In this document: piece after piece, positions 9,975 through 22,200 of the stretch
Numbering within the stretch: the stretch's first letter is position 1
Layout: each line of letters begins with the position of its first letter
Assembly: GCA_026214975.1 (NCBI GenBank)
Contig: JAOBSW010000770.1
Coordinates: 1 to 64,000 of the forward strand
Direction of reading: 5' to 3'
DNA: 64,000 nucleotides
DNA from: Gentiana macrophylla
Lineage: Eukaryota > Streptophyta > Magnoliopsida > Gentianales > Gentianaceae
Position numbers and translations under genes: made by a program
The notes under the pieces: generated by a model
Seen by the model: only the letters and a program-made list of their open reading frames with translations
The model's database searches: none
What the model was told of the DNA's origin: nothing

Positions 9975-11943
9975 TGTTGAAATAGTGTCCTAAACCCAAT
10001 CGGTTTGGACCGGATCCGACCGGGTCGGATCATTTCTACTTTTTCTTTATGTTTATACATATATAAAATGGCTTTTATGTTGTCATATATCTGTTCTTTT
10101 AAAGAACCAATTGTGAATTGTTATATGATAACGTCCTTAGTATTAGACTGTGATAGAGAAACCATGATAGAAGATTATGGTTGATGAGATCTCTAATCAC
10201 TTTAATAAGTTTGATACTTAAATGTCTCTAGGCTGATGTACTATTAAACAAGGCATTGATAGTATGAATAGGCTAGCACGTATTAGATGTCTTACATCTT
10301 TAAGGGCGAGGGATAGATCTCGATCTCATCGAAGTGTAGAGACACTTGGACTATACGTGGGCGTGTATTAGAGAATGCGACGTTAGGCGACCCACTTACA
10401 AGGATAAATGTCACACTATGTGACGGTTGTGTAATTATCCTTTAGACCGGAGTCTTCATGGCATCACGGTGTGGATTGTCATGCTTTGACACTATTGAGG
10501 TTTCCCCTAGCCACGGGGCGATCATGCGGTAGTGATTGGGTGTGATACTGAAGCATGCGGAGTATACATGATTGGTCGTCCGGGAATCGCGTATACTATG
10601 ATTGGGATCGAATATCCGAAATGGCCTTCTTATAAGGAATGTCTTACTCTCGTGAATCTTTGCAAAGTGGAAGTAAATGAGTTACTTCGAGAGAGCATGA
10701 TATCCAGATTATAAGATACGGTCATTAATGTTTGACACTCGACGTACGACCGTATGGATATTATTACAGCGATAGGATTGTAAGCTACACGGTAACTGTT
10801 TCACATTAAATGTAGTAGTCATTGCATTTGACTATTCCGATGATTGGGGGTCACGGTGTGTTGCTAGACGCTATCCCGTGATCGTTAGGCATGAAGGGCA
10901 TTTTCGTAATTTGCACTTTGTGCCTACGGCCAACATATTCGGAAGTCTATCGGGTCACACACATATGAACATCTAGCCGGATTAAAATGTGGTTATAGAT
11001 GATAACAAAATAAGGAAAGTTTATCTCGACACTATAAAGGTTATAGTGGTAAATTAATATGGTGGTATTTATTTATTATGAATAAATATAATACAAGATA
11101 TTAATAATATTATATTAATTAAAGAATATTCCGGAAGCCAATATTTGGCAATATGGGGCGCCACATTGAAGTGTATAAGATACACTTGGATTGTGCAATT
11201 TAATTAATGGTATTACCATATATTAATATAAGATATTAATATTTATATATATTCATATACATGCGTGACATGCATATAAAAGGATATGCTTGTGCACATT
11301 TGTAATTAATAATATATAATGGATTTATATGTGTAATATATATATGTGATATATACACATGTGTAATTTGATTTATGGTAATAAGATAAATATAGTCAAT
11401 ATTAGATATTGACAATATCTTGGAAATATTCAATATAAGATATTGACAATATCTTAGATTTATTTAATATAAGATATTATAATAAATGAGATAAATCAAT
11501 CTATTATATTTTCCTTATTTTATTGGGAAAATGTTTTCTTCTCTCACTTACTAGGCGCCCAACCACTATAAATAGGAGGTGGGTGTCAAGCTCTTTTGTA
11601 CATCATAATTCCAAGAACTAATAGTTCTTGTGTAAAATAGAGAGCATCCTATAGAGAGTTGGGTTGCGGGCAAAAAGGCCGGTCTAGCAACCGGAGTTTT
11701 CCAATAGCAATCCATGATGGGATTCGGCGGCTTTGTTCGTGTGGACTAGCGGTAGAGGCCGAACACTTGGGCGGCTCTATGCAGAACTACTCTCCTTAGA
11801 CGGTCAAAGTGTCGATCTTTTAGATCAACCAAGGTAACCACCGTCTACTAGCTTAATTGTTTATTGCTTAAATGAAGTCGATCTTGGGTCGATAGGAAAT
11901 AATTTTTTGAATTCCGCTGCGTTCCCGCGTAGATTTCCTAACA
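9975..11943 (+). repeat. solo copia-type LTR inside Athila-A gag
   Basis: 1969 bp beginning TGTTGAAATAGTG and ending TTTCCTAACA, flanked by the perfect 5-bp repeat TCATC (9970-9974 and 11944-11948). The TATA box CACTATAAATAGG is at 11567-11574, with a leader-like region downstream. AT-rich short repeats (TAAGATATTGACAATATCT) lie at about 11400-11470. There is no internal region, so this is most simply the product of LTR-LTR recombination. Orientation follows from the TATA box. Confidence 0.85.
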
Positions 11944-11948
11944 TCATC

Positions 11949-13395
11949 TTCTTCATTCGGATAATTTTCTCGCTCGATCACTTTATCTTTCTTTGACCAA
12001 TCAACCCCAGGATCTCTGCTACTTCTAGTAAATGCATTCACTTCCCTCGATTACATTCAAGATTGCTTGGGAGGCCACCACTCAAATTTGTTTCAACGTA
12101 TTTGTGATTTGACCCCAGCAGGTTTCTAAGTTCGGATAGCGAAATGAGTGGCTACCTTTTGCTCCACATCATTCTTATTCAGCTCAGTTACGCTCCTATC
12201 CAACTTTTCTAGGAGCATTTCCGTGGAAGTCTTTTGAGCACCAGAGTTATTCGATTGCTGATTGTTCTTGTGGAGATGAGCATTCGGGTGTTGATAGGTG
12301 CGTAATTGTTATTCTGGGCGGTGGCTTGTGGGTGATTATTATTGTTCTGCTGGCCCTGATTCTGACTCCATCCTTGATTCTGGCCCCAATTCTGACCTTG
12401 CTGTGGCTGTTGGCCTTGTGATTGAGATTGCTGATTCTGGTTATTCTGATAGTTGCCTTGATTTTGAGTCTGGTTGGAATTCTGATTCTGTGGGTTTTGT
12501 TTCCAAGGTCGGTTGTATGAGCTTGGATTTGTCTAAAACCTTGGCTTTGAGTATTGTTACGATTCCAGTTTTGATTCTGCCCCAGATTCCAACCTTGACC
12601 TTGATGATTCTGATTCCACTATCCCCTACTACATTGTCCAACATAATTCACATCATTTTGTTGTGAATCATCACCCATACCATATTCCATTGGCGGCCCT
12701 TGTTGAATGTCGAAATTCGATCATCGATGTTCTTGACCAAACTCTTTGGCGATGCATATTCATCTCCCCATCGCATACACATTCATCTTCTGGCGATCAT
12801 TCGATTCCCAAAGCTGTTGTTCTGTTTGGAGTAGGTGTCAGCTCTTTGTGGGTAGGTGAACTTTTTACCGATGTTGTACACTCCACCGCTGAGTGTCCAC
12901 CCCCACAAAGTTGGCATTGCTCTGCTTTCTTTTTAGCCAACACCATTTGTTCCATCTTTAGTACCATCTCTTGCATCTTGTCATGCATGGCTGTCTCTCT
13001 ATCCAACTCTTCTTTCAGAGATTTCACACTTTCCATTGGAGCCTTCTTCTTCTTCTTCGTAGATGACCCCTATTTCCCTTCTCCATCAGCCATATTCTCA
13101 ATCTGTCTCATAGCTTGATCCGGTGGAAGATTCATAATATCTCCGCCACTTGCGGCATTCAACTTGTTAAGATCCACTGGCTCTAAGGCTCTGAATAATA
13201 TAATCACTTGCTCAACAGTTGAAAAACCGTGTGGAGGGCATCTCTACAGTAGACCCCTAAATGTCTCATACGTCTCCTTCAGTGTCTCTCCCTCTCGACC
13301 ATCAAATGAAGAGATTTCTTCTTTGAAATCCAAAATCTTAGCCGGAGGAAAGTACTTCCTCAGAAACACTCTAACCACATCCATACGTATGTACG
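11949..13395 (-). pseudogene. Athila-A gag middle part: Asn/Gln-rich tract and zinc knuckle
   Basis: The minus strand continues gag downstream of 13396 with text typical of the capsid end (FSTVEQVIILFRALEP near 13180-13230). A coiled-coil segment follows (ETAMHDKMQEMVLKMEQ) and then a degenerate knuckle CQLCGGGHSAVEC near 12900-12940. From about 12250 to 12500 one frame is very rich in Asn and Gln (QGQQPQQGQNWGQNQGWSQN), a prion-like low-complexity tract. Frameshifts and stops (for example near 12640 and 13240) break the frame. Confidence 0.7.
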
Positions 13396-14118
13396 CTAAT
13401 CATTAGGAAATGAATCGTACCAATCATACTTGACTCCTACAAGTGCAAAAGGAAAAACTATCAGTTTTATCGCCTCGTCACTTACCCCATTATACTTCAT
13501 CGTTCCACAGATTTGGAGAAAATGATCCAAGAAGCTATTTGGGTTCTTAGTTGACTTCCTGTGGAACAAGGCGTGTTCCCTCAACATATTCAAGATGTTT
13601 TGCTTTATGTCCATGTTGTTGGCATTGATAGGGGGCACTTTAATTGGATTGTGCCCTGTAACTTCCTGTGGGGTGGTCATGTAATCTCGGCTGGACTCTC
13701 GGTCCTCGCACTCTATTGAGCCCTCTCGTGGGTGATAATTCTCTACCGTGGTTCTTTGTTGATTGAATCTTTGCATAGGTGGTTGTTGAATATTTTGGTT
13801 ACGGAACACTGTTGATTCTTCCGATTCTAAGCATTTGCGATTACTCGGTTTCTGATGAGCTTGGTCGACTTCTGGTTTGAGGTTCTGGTCATTCTGTCTT
13901 CCCCTGTTCTGTCCAATCCCTGTTCTCTGATTAAATTGTGGGGTGATTAACTGCTGTAACACAATATCGTCTCCCCCTAACTGTTCTACACGAGGGTCTC
14001 TCGGTGGAGTTTGCAACGGCAGTGTTGCATTACCACCAGTAGTGTTTGAGGTTTGCCCTTGTGCATCATGCTCAATGAAGGGATCTTTGCCATATCTACG
14101 AGTCATTATATCATCCAT
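13396..14118 (-). pseudogene. Athila-A gag N-terminal part
   Basis: A 240-residue frame starting MDDIMTRRYGKDPF about 200 bp after the primer site. The first ~160 residues are polar and repetitive. The last ~80 hold the capsid-like retrotransposon gag domain (NPNSFLDHFLQICGTMKYNG, VSDEAIKLIVFPFAL), as in Athila proteins. A stop after DSFPND separates it from the rest of gag. It would form the particle shell in an active element. Confidence 0.78.
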
Positions 14119-14315
14119 TTATTGGAGGAATCGAGACGGAGCTTTCTTACGCCTTTCTTATTCAAGCAGAGGGTTCGGACTAGCGATCAGGATCTCTCCT
14201 CGGCGTTGACTTTTGAACTTCGGGTCATTCACTGTAAAACAAGAAACAGCAAGAAAACGAAATAAAAACGACCTAAGCCCAAGCTTTTGGTCAACTTAAA
14301 AGATATTAGATGTTA

Positions 14316-14333
14316 CCCCCCGGCAACGGTGCC
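14316..14333 (-). other. primer-binding site of Athila-A (tRNA-Asp type)
   Basis: On the minus strand TGGCACCGTTGCCGGGGG lies 8 bp after the 5' LTR end. It differs from the tRNA-Asp-complementary site seen at 55487 and 63643 by CACC for CGCC and by its last base. This sets the element's direction. Confidence 0.85.
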
Positions 14334-14341
14334 AAAATTCT

Positions 14342-16136
14342 TGATAGCAAAATACTTAACCGCTAACTTTCACCAACAGAGTATCGGGTCAACGGGAGTA
14401 TAGTGGTCACAAGGTCGAATCCACATGGAGTAATCTAAAAGTACCAAAGCTGACGTAGAACTTAGTTCAGGCCAAAATATGGTGGAAGGTATTATGCTAA
14501 TGCAGAAATAAAGTTTATACTACCGGTCTTACTTCTAAATATTAAAGGGTATTGCCGAACTATGATCCCACGAGCTACTTTTACCCCTTAGGAAGGACTT
14601 GAAAGGAAGCGTGTCTTAACCGACCTACCTATCCTATGTAGTCTAACGACATCCACGGGTGCTAACTCCTAATTCTAGTGATCAGACTGAACAACTCGAT
14701 CTAACCACTCTATGTGAAGCTAACCGACACTCCCTTTAGAAAACCGATTATCCTAACATGATTAAGTTCTAAAGCTGCTCGAACAACGATGACAAACCTC
14801 TGTACTAGAAACGGTCCTAACAACTAGGATGAATCTACGCAACGATCCTAAAACCCCATTTCCCAGACCTCACCGCAAAATGCATCTATAAGTTTGATGT
14901 TTGTGACAGTGAACTAGGTGATCAATCTAATTCGAGGATGTTATAATAAGTTTTAGGACGTGGATTAATCGTTAAAACATTCGATTACGCACTACACAAA
15001 TTCCAATCTCATCCCCCTTAGGGTTTTCACTCGCTTTCACATAATTCGGCTACACAATGGATTAGCTACTTATGATTATGCTAGAAACGGAATTAAAAGC
15101 AGAAATTAAACTAAAGACAATAAATAAAAGGGAATTCATTGCCATATAAATTGCTGAAAATCTTATCCACAAAATATGGAAGAAATAATTGCACTGAAAA
15201 GCCAAATCTTTGATCTTGAAACGTTAATCTAAGCTATGGAAAGTATGTAGAATCGAAGGATGTTATCTATGGAATCAATGGATCAAAGGATGATCAACCT
15301 ACACTAAAACCGCACCAAAATCGCCCTAAAAGTGTCTAAATTCGGCAGTATATGTCAAAGCGCTGAATGAGCGTGTGTATTTATAGTGTAGGGTTGAAAT
15401 CTCTTTGTTGTCGGGGGCGGACGGCGTTTGCTCCAAGGTGGGCGCCGTCTGCGCTGGAAATCTGATGATGATTACGGTTTATTCTTCAGTGAACCAGCGT
15501 TTGGCTCCTCCTTAACGCTCGTTCATGGATCATGCCTTAAGGGCAAACGCCCGTCTGGATTGTCTGAACGACCGTTTGGATTATATGAGCTTTCTTGATT
15601 ACGCCGAGCCCATCCAAAGCGTGTGTTCGGGGATTTGGACGCCATCCGTTTGAAAATCTAACTTTCGATTATCAAATGCTACTTCGTGAATAACCGTTTG
15701 GGTCGAAAACGCCGATCTGGCATGATGATGTGTTCCTCAACCTTAACCATGACTCAAACGCCAGTTTGGGTAGAGCAAACGCCAGTTTGCCTTGATTTCG
15801 CTCCAAACTAGATTTTTCTCCACTTTCATGCTACTTTCATGCCACGAACAAGTTTCTCATTCCAAAACATCGCTTTCCGGGTTCTCGAGTCACCTAAGTC
15901 CTGCATTAACATATACGAACAAACACCACGCGTAATTCCGCAAGACAAAAGTGCTCAGAAAGAGATAAATATCACTAAAAAGGTGGAGTTTACTATCGAT
16001 ATGACAGTTTTACTCCCCGTGCGTATGACTCTCGATATTACTCTAAATTAGGTCCAGAACTACCCAAAACATGTCAATAAAGTGATAAACGGTGGTTAAA
16101 CTGCACACCAAAGTACAGTAAAGTTGACTCCCATCA
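14342..16136 (-). repeat. 5' LTR of Athila-A
   Basis: 1795-bp partner of 5010-6810, with the same ends (TGATAGC... and ...CCCATCA on the plus strand). The TATA box is the complement of the TATTTATAGTG near 15378. Differences from the partner are concentrated in the GC-rich repeat-word section (about 15400-15720). Confidence 0.9.
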
Positions 16137-16348
16137 ACGGTCCCGGCAAGCCTTTGATGTTTTTCTCTCTCTACAAAAATATGATATATTTGCATTCATC
16201 TCTCCATCTCGAAGAATATTACTTGCTTTGAGATCTTGATGAATAATCATCAAATATGAATCCTCATGTAGATAAAGAAGGCCTTTTGCAACGCTGTTTA
16301 TTATTTTGTATCGCTCTCCTCAATCCAACCTTGATCGATTTACTACAT
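16137..16348 (-). pseudogene. CRK pseudogene exon 5 (catalytic loop)
   Basis: Starts after GAAGCAG and encodes [19 protein letters not shown] followed by [12 protein letters not shown]. The catalytic HRD is HQD, the magnesium-binding DFG position reads YFC, and the Trp codon after RLD is a TGA stop. At its 3' end the exon meets the Athila-A LTR; the last 5 exon bases are the target-site duplication (16137-16141 ACGGT and 5005-5009 ATGGT, plus strand). The splice donor GTAAGT lies on the far side of the element, at 4999-5004. Confidence 0.85.
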
Positions 16349-16632
16349 CTGCTTCAATCAATAAAATGTTGTAACTAATAGAATGCAACATACATATTGG
16401 TTTCAATTAGTGCATTTTCATTGATTCGGTGCAATGGAGTCCTTATTAGACAGGAACTGGATCATCTATTGTGACTTTACAGTGATGTGATGAGATATGC
16501 ATAAGCATATCACCCTGAAATGTAATATAATAAACAACAAAACACTTTTGAGGCCTCAAACTTTTTTAACATGTTGGCCGTTAAACAAATTATTATGTAA
16601 TAAATCGGCCCTCGAATAATTTTTTCAGTAAC
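16349..16632 (-). other. CRK intron 4 remnant, left piece
   Basis: No coding. It carries GAGGCCTCAAACTTTTTTAA followed by CATGTTGGCC near 16548-16577. The reverse complement of this text resembles GGGGCCAATATGTTAAAAAA at 40433-40452 on the other side of the Sirevirus, a possible pair of terminal inverted repeats. The last 5 bases, GTAAC (16628-16632), are the Sirevirus target-site duplication. Confidence 0.5.
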
Positions 16633-18338
16633 TGTTGGTCCCTTGAAATGGCTTTAGTTAAGTTTATAAGGGGGTGAATAAACTTAACACTTAAAACTTT
16701 TGGAGTTAATACACTCTTTAACTTCAACGGCTCTACTGACCAGTCGATGAGTCTGTTGATACTCGAGAGTCTATTGATCGTTGAGTTTTACTGAATTTGT
16801 TGCAGCGGAATATATTTAAATTAAGCCTTATTACTTGTTGATAAAATATGATACCAAGTATTATATACTTAGTAGTGTATGTGTGTGATTCAGTTGCTAG
16901 ATTCAGTAGGTTGATGTGCTAAATATACTAAGTGCAGAATATAAATGCAGAAAGTAAGTAGGCAGATTTTATAGTGGTTCCAGGTGTTGTAATCCTGTAG
17001 TCCACTCTTCTCCTGTGATGTTGGAGGTAATTCACTAGAGATTCTTGAGGTAGCAGTTACAAAAATCCCTAATTTGCTTGTCCTTCACCAATAATTATGG
17101 CTTCACAAACTGAACACTTGGAACAGATAGGATTGCTGCTCCAAAGTCTTCCACTGGTCCTTGAAGGGTAGGATTGCCTCTTCACCAGCTCCACCAGAAA
17201 CAACAGTCCTTGACACAAATGTGCTTCACTGTCTTCCACAAATTCCTTGTAAAAGAAAGATTGAATCAAGTAAGTGATTCAGCTTTCAGCAGCTTGATCA
17301 GGATGATATGATCAGCAACTTGAGGTCTTCAAGTGTGTAAACTTAATGTAGCTTGAAAACATATTACACTTGAAGAGTTTTACTGGATCAGCGGCTTTAT
17401 GCTCAGTAGGGTCAGCAGGGTGCTTTCTTGATAAGAATCTGAAGCTCAAGATTATACTTTGTTTTTCTCTCAAAAATCATCACTTGTATCTGAATTAGGA
17501 GTCCTCTATTTATAGGTGAGAATCCTTGTGACTTATGTTTGAAATTCAAACAAAGCCGTTTCAGATTTGTCCCATTTGACTTGCTTTTTCATCCTTTGTT
17601 CATATAATCTTGACAATCGTCGTAAGGCTTTTCGACGATTCTGATCTGTCCACCCTTTGACTTGTATCTATTGGATAATCTTCTGTTTCTTCCTAACGTC
17701 CCTTTAATCTTAACCATTGATTTGTTTGATAAAATCAGAGGTTGTTAGCTATCCTTTTCTTTGTAATCTTCCGATGTAACCTTTAAATAATTCGGAATAT
17801 ATATATCAGCAGGTTCCTGAGGGTATAAGTCTGCTGAAATATATATAAGTCAGCTAATCCAAGTTGCTGTGTTCATTAAAACACTTTAGCTGACTTTTCT
17901 TATATCTAACTTTTTATTATGAAGTTAGATTACACCATTTAGAAAATAAATAAGTTCCAATCACCACATAACTTGTGGAACTTGGACCTTGCACACAAGG
18001 TATATGTAATCAGTTTAGGTCATCACAGACTTCCCTAAATTCTGATTCCATATCCTTGAGTTTAAATACTAAGTTTGATCCCTTAGCCTTCAATAACTGA
18101 GTTTGAACCCTCAGCCTTGGTCTTGGCAGAGTTCCTAAACTAGTTTCTTGACCAGTACTCTTTGATCTAGACAAGTCTGCTAATGTAAGTCAGCTGACAA
18201 ATTACAGTGCTTGTTTGATCAAACCTATACAAAGATCAAACTCTAATAAGCCTATACATTTGATCTAGACATCTTTTTGCCTTTGCTCTATAACAGTTAG
18301 TCTGGCACTCATCACTAAAACTTAAAATATGTCCAACA
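16633..18338 (-). repeat. 3' LTR of the Sirevirus
   Basis: 1706 bp. The TATA box is the complement of CTATTTATAG at 17506-17515. CAG/CTG words (TCAGCAGG, GTCAGCTGA) are frequent. It is the partner of 38441-40096; differences between the two are bunched in short blocks. Confidence 0.9.
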
Positions 18339-18356
18339 ATTTCCCTCTTTTGGTGA
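18339..18356 (-). other. polypurine tract of the Sirevirus
   Basis: On the minus strand ACCAAAAGAGGGAAAT directly precedes the 3' LTR start TGTTGGAC. This is a normal copia/Sirevirus polypurine tract. Confidence 0.8.
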
Positions 18357-18500
18357 TGATGCCAATACCCTCCTTCTGACAAAGCAAAAGATTAAAAACA
18401 AAAACAGAACAAATATAGTCATTTCTCATTATAATCAGTTGTTCACAAGTATTACAGTCTAGATTCAGCAAAAGTAAAATGCATGTGTAGGTATGCTGAT

Positions 18501-19225
18501 CTAGTGTCTTTTTTCTCTTTCTTCTCTTTCCTCTCTTTCCTTTTCTTGCTGCTCAGAATAAGCTCTTATCTCTCTAACCATTTCTCTCATCCAATCATTT
18601 TCAATAAGAGAGAAATCAATGTGAGGATTCACTTCTTTCCACCATTTCCATGCCTCAGGTAGAGTAAGGTTGATCTGATGTACTCTAAAGCCTAAACGCA
18701 TGTATACTTCTTTGAATTCCTTCTGTGATTCTTTTGCATTGGTGGTAGGAAGACTTCTTCCACCTCTGCCACCTCTTCCACCCCTTCCACCTCTTTGTAC
18801 AGCTCTTAAGGCTTTAACCCTTGCTTCCCAAAACTTGAGTCCCAGAAAAGAATTTAGTCCCTCATGGAAACCCTTGTCATGGTAAGGTCTTCTCTTGTTG
18901 TTGTAAACCTTCTTATATTCTCTGAGAAGATCATCAGTGAGTGGAAGTCTGCCAGGTGCATGTTCTCTAAATGCATTGGTGTCAGCTTCCAATCTTTTCT
19001 TAGCAAAAATCCTAGCACCTCTTTTGCTATCATTGCTTGGCTCTCTCCCCTTATTGACATCATCATCAACAAAGCGGGACAGCGAGGCCATGAACACTCT
19101 CTCCTGGTGATTACTAGATTACACAGTTGTCCCTCCATGATTTCAGTTCTAGTATCAACTGCAGTAATCCTTTCTTGCATAGTTTGTTCCAGTAGATTGA
19201 TCCTCTCAGTGAACTTAGGATCCAA
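18501..19225 (-). pseudogene. Sirevirus 3'-terminal ORF with coiled coil and RGG repeats
   Basis: Begins MDPKFTERINLLEQTMQERI (heptad-like, probable coiled coil), shifts frame near 19097, and continues MFMASLSRFVDDDVNKGREP. Further on it has an RGG-type repeat (GGRGGRGGRGGR, about 18770-18800), then WEARVKALRAV and WKWWKEVNPHIDFSL regions, ending in a charged tail (EQQEKEREEREEREKRH). RGG boxes often bind RNA, but no function is known here. It may be the separated C-terminal part of the env-like ORF (19255-24270) or an independent protein. It lies about 145 bp before the polypurine tract. Confidence 0.6.
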
Positions 19226-22200
19226 TCCAAAGAGTTGAAGTGTTCCAAATAGCCTCAGGCTCGGCGAGGCTTGGGTGCCTCGGCAAGTTTATCAAGTTTA
19301 CGGTGAATGGCTTCAAGTTGATCTTTCGAAACTTCTCCTTCATTGTATTTCCTTGTCGATCCCTTTACATCCCGAGCAAGGTCAGCAAGAGCATATTGAG
19401 TGGAAGTAATATTGGAGGCAACTGTTTCTGTAGTCCTCCCTCTATTTTCCACCAGATTTATCAAATCTTCAAACCTCTGCTCTTGCCTGTCAAGTTGAGT
19501 TCTTAACCTTGTTATGTCATTTCTGACAGTCCTCAACTCATCCAAAATCTCTGCTGGTAACCCACCAGCCATTCCTCCAGCCATATGTCCAGCAGCTTCA
19601 TCAGCAGGCTCTTCAATATTGTATTGTGCCCTTAGTCTGTTGACAACCATGGCTCTACACATGTCCCTTCCAGCAGGGGCAGGACCTTCTTCTACCATAG
19701 CACCAAGAATGTCTTCCATTATAGGATCTTGTGCAGGTTCCTCAAAGATAGGTACAAATGCCTGTTGTGGTTCATCAGCAATATGTTCTTCTTCAGGCAC
19801 TTGAAACTCCTCATCACTGTAGTCATAGTCCAGCAGCTGTTCATCTTCATCAATAACAGCAGTCTGCTGACCATCTTTCCCTACAGTGGACTTTCCTCCA
19901 GCAGGCTCCACTACAGCAGCCTGTTCAACAACAACAGCAGGGGTTTCCTCCAAAACCATAGATAGTTCCAACCTATGTCTAGGTGCTGTTTGTACCTCAG
20001 CAGCCTGTACCTCCTGTTCCAACCTTTGTTCAGGTACTGTCTGATCCTCAGCAACCTGTACCTCCTCAACAATCAGTGGTGATCCTTCAATTCCCATTAC
20101 CATATCCAATCTCTGTGCTACCACTGTTTGTTCCTTAGTGATCAGCACTCTCTGTAAAAGAATTGCAGGGAATTCAGCCATGTTATCTCTTTGAAATTCC
20201 CTAACATCAGCCATCCTTTGTAGAAAATTGGCAGTTTTGGAGAGAGTGTCCTGAGTGTCAATCCATTCTTGATATTGACTTGAGTTTTCAGAAATAACAT
20301 CAGGCTCACTATGATCAGTAACCCTCTCATCATCCAAATCTTCAGTCTGCTGATCTTTAGTAAGTGCAGCAGATTCTTCAACGAAGGCAGTATCTATCTC
20401 ACCAACCAGCCTGTTTGCACCAATATGTATACCCTCATTGATTTGTGCCTCCAGATCATCTATGGTGAGATCTTCTAGATCCTTATCTATTTGACAAGTC
20501 TGCTGGCCCTCAGCAGACCTACCAGTATCAGTGGACTGTTGTATATTTGGTTCATTAATCAAAGCAGTTCCACTAACTCCTCCTGGACCAGATGGATGGT
20601 CATCACCAGAGTCAGATGATGAAGAGTCATCACTGTCTGATTCATCTCTAGGATCTCTGAACTTGATAGCCTCTTCCTTCTTTTGTTGATCAAAGAGATC
20701 CATCAATCTTGCTTCCAGCAAAGAGATATCAACCAGATCCAACAAACTTTCCACTCCCAACTACTCAAAAGCCCATTCCTCAAAATCTGTCATTGGTTCT
20801 GCAGCTGGCTTTGTCTTTTATAGAACCCAAACTTCCATTGAAAGTAGTTTGCAACCAGTAGGAGTTTAGGATCAACATATCATTCTTTCTCCTTTTTCTC
20901 CTTCCTTTCAAATGGCATGGTTGGCTGTCCAGGAGCCGTTTGAGTACCTTGCTGACCTCCAAAGGTCTCAACAAGTAAGTTAAGAGTTTCTTCAACAGAT
21001 GCTTCTAGGCCAGTAGGTTCTTCAGGTTGAACATTTGTACCTACGACCTCCATCTGCTCCACACCCGGGTTCCCACGACTTACATGCTCATCGCCAGGGT
21101 TAGCAGCAGATGATCTTCCTGAGCGAATTGCAGAACTTGCAGGGTCTTGTACCAATGTTTCAACTTCCACAAGAGTGTGCACTCGGTGAGTCTCATCTGT
21201 GGTTCTTCAACAAGTTGCTCAACAACAACTTGTGCAGCTTCAGTAGGCTCAGCAGCCTTTACAGGAGAGGATTCAACAACTTCTACAAAGAGGCTCAAGG
21301 TCGGCGATCTGGCGTGATTCTCCGAGAGGTTGCTCAACAACAACCTCTACTATCTCGAAGAGGTTTAATAGTTGTTAGGGGCTCGGCTTCAATAGCCTCT
21401 TCTTCTTCTTCCTCTTCTTCCCTCCGAGCCTCCGAATCCTCAATTGTTTCCCTTTGCCATGTTTGTTTTTCTTGGCAATTTCTTTCATTCTCTTGGAAAG
21501 TTGCTCTCTGATTCTTCAGTGACTTTCCACTTCCTTGTAATTTCAAAGCAATATCAATAATCTCAACTTCAACTAGACCTCAGTTGACCCAGTGATCTCT
21601 ATTTGTTTGCTTCCTTGTCTTCCTAGGCTTTAACATTTCAGTTATCTTTCTTGTATCAGTAGCCTTTCTCTTCCCAACAACCTTTTTAGGTGCAGCAGAC
21701 TTAGCAACTTCCTTAATCTGTTCACCACCAGCACCATCATCTCCACCATCATCACTCTCAGTGGGTTCATCATCCATATTTTCATCATCATCCAAACCAG
21801 GAATAGGAGTAGCAATTTCTGGCTTGTATTTGGATTTGTTAATCTTTCAGATGAAATATCAGGTACCTGAAAATGATTCAACAAGGTCTGAATCAGTAGA
21901 CCTAGGGGCTTGGGCTTGGACTTCCTTACACCATCTCTATCTTCAGTGAATACCTTCTTCATCTAGTGTATAAAGAATCCAGCCCAATCAAACTTCATGC
22001 TTCTGCAGATGATGATCAGCAGGTCTATTTTAGGTCCAGACAGTGTGTCTAGACTCCCAGTGAATCCCAAAATAGTTTTTGCAATCAATTTGCTCAGCAG
22101 GTTATACTCATAACCAATGTGCTTCACATTAATGCTTAGAGACGAAGATATCTTCTTATTTGTCTTTATTGCATCCACAAACTTCATTGTTGGAAGATTC

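Larger units (their letters stand above)
5010..16136 (-). mobile_element. Athila-like gypsy retrotransposon (Athila-A), pol-deleted
   Basis: Two LTRs of about 1.8 kb, a tRNA-Asp-type primer site at 14316-14333 and a polypurine tract at 6811-6830 define an 11.1-kb element on the minus strand. Inside are gag and an aspartic protease, but no reverse transcriptase, RNase H or integrase, so the copy depends on others. Flanking 5-bp repeats are ATGGT (5005-5009) and ACGGT (16137-16141), one mismatch apart. The LTRs differ by many substitutions and small indels. It was later hit by a copia element, now a solo LTR at 9975-11943. Confidence 0.9.

Noticed and set aside
10532..10714. 60-residue plus-strand frame (MIGCDTEACGVYMIGRPGIA)
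   Set aside because: It lies wholly inside the U3 of the solo copia LTR with no upstream coding context; treated as chance.
12298..13118. Open frames of 122 and 151 residues on the plus strand
   Set aside because: They are antisense shadows of the Athila-A gag region. The residues follow the complement of the Asn/Gln and knuckle coding, with no motif of their own.
14316..14340. tRNA-like sequences at the primer sites (also 55487 and 63643)
   Set aside because: Only the 18-base acceptor-end complement is present; no cloverleaf surrounds it.
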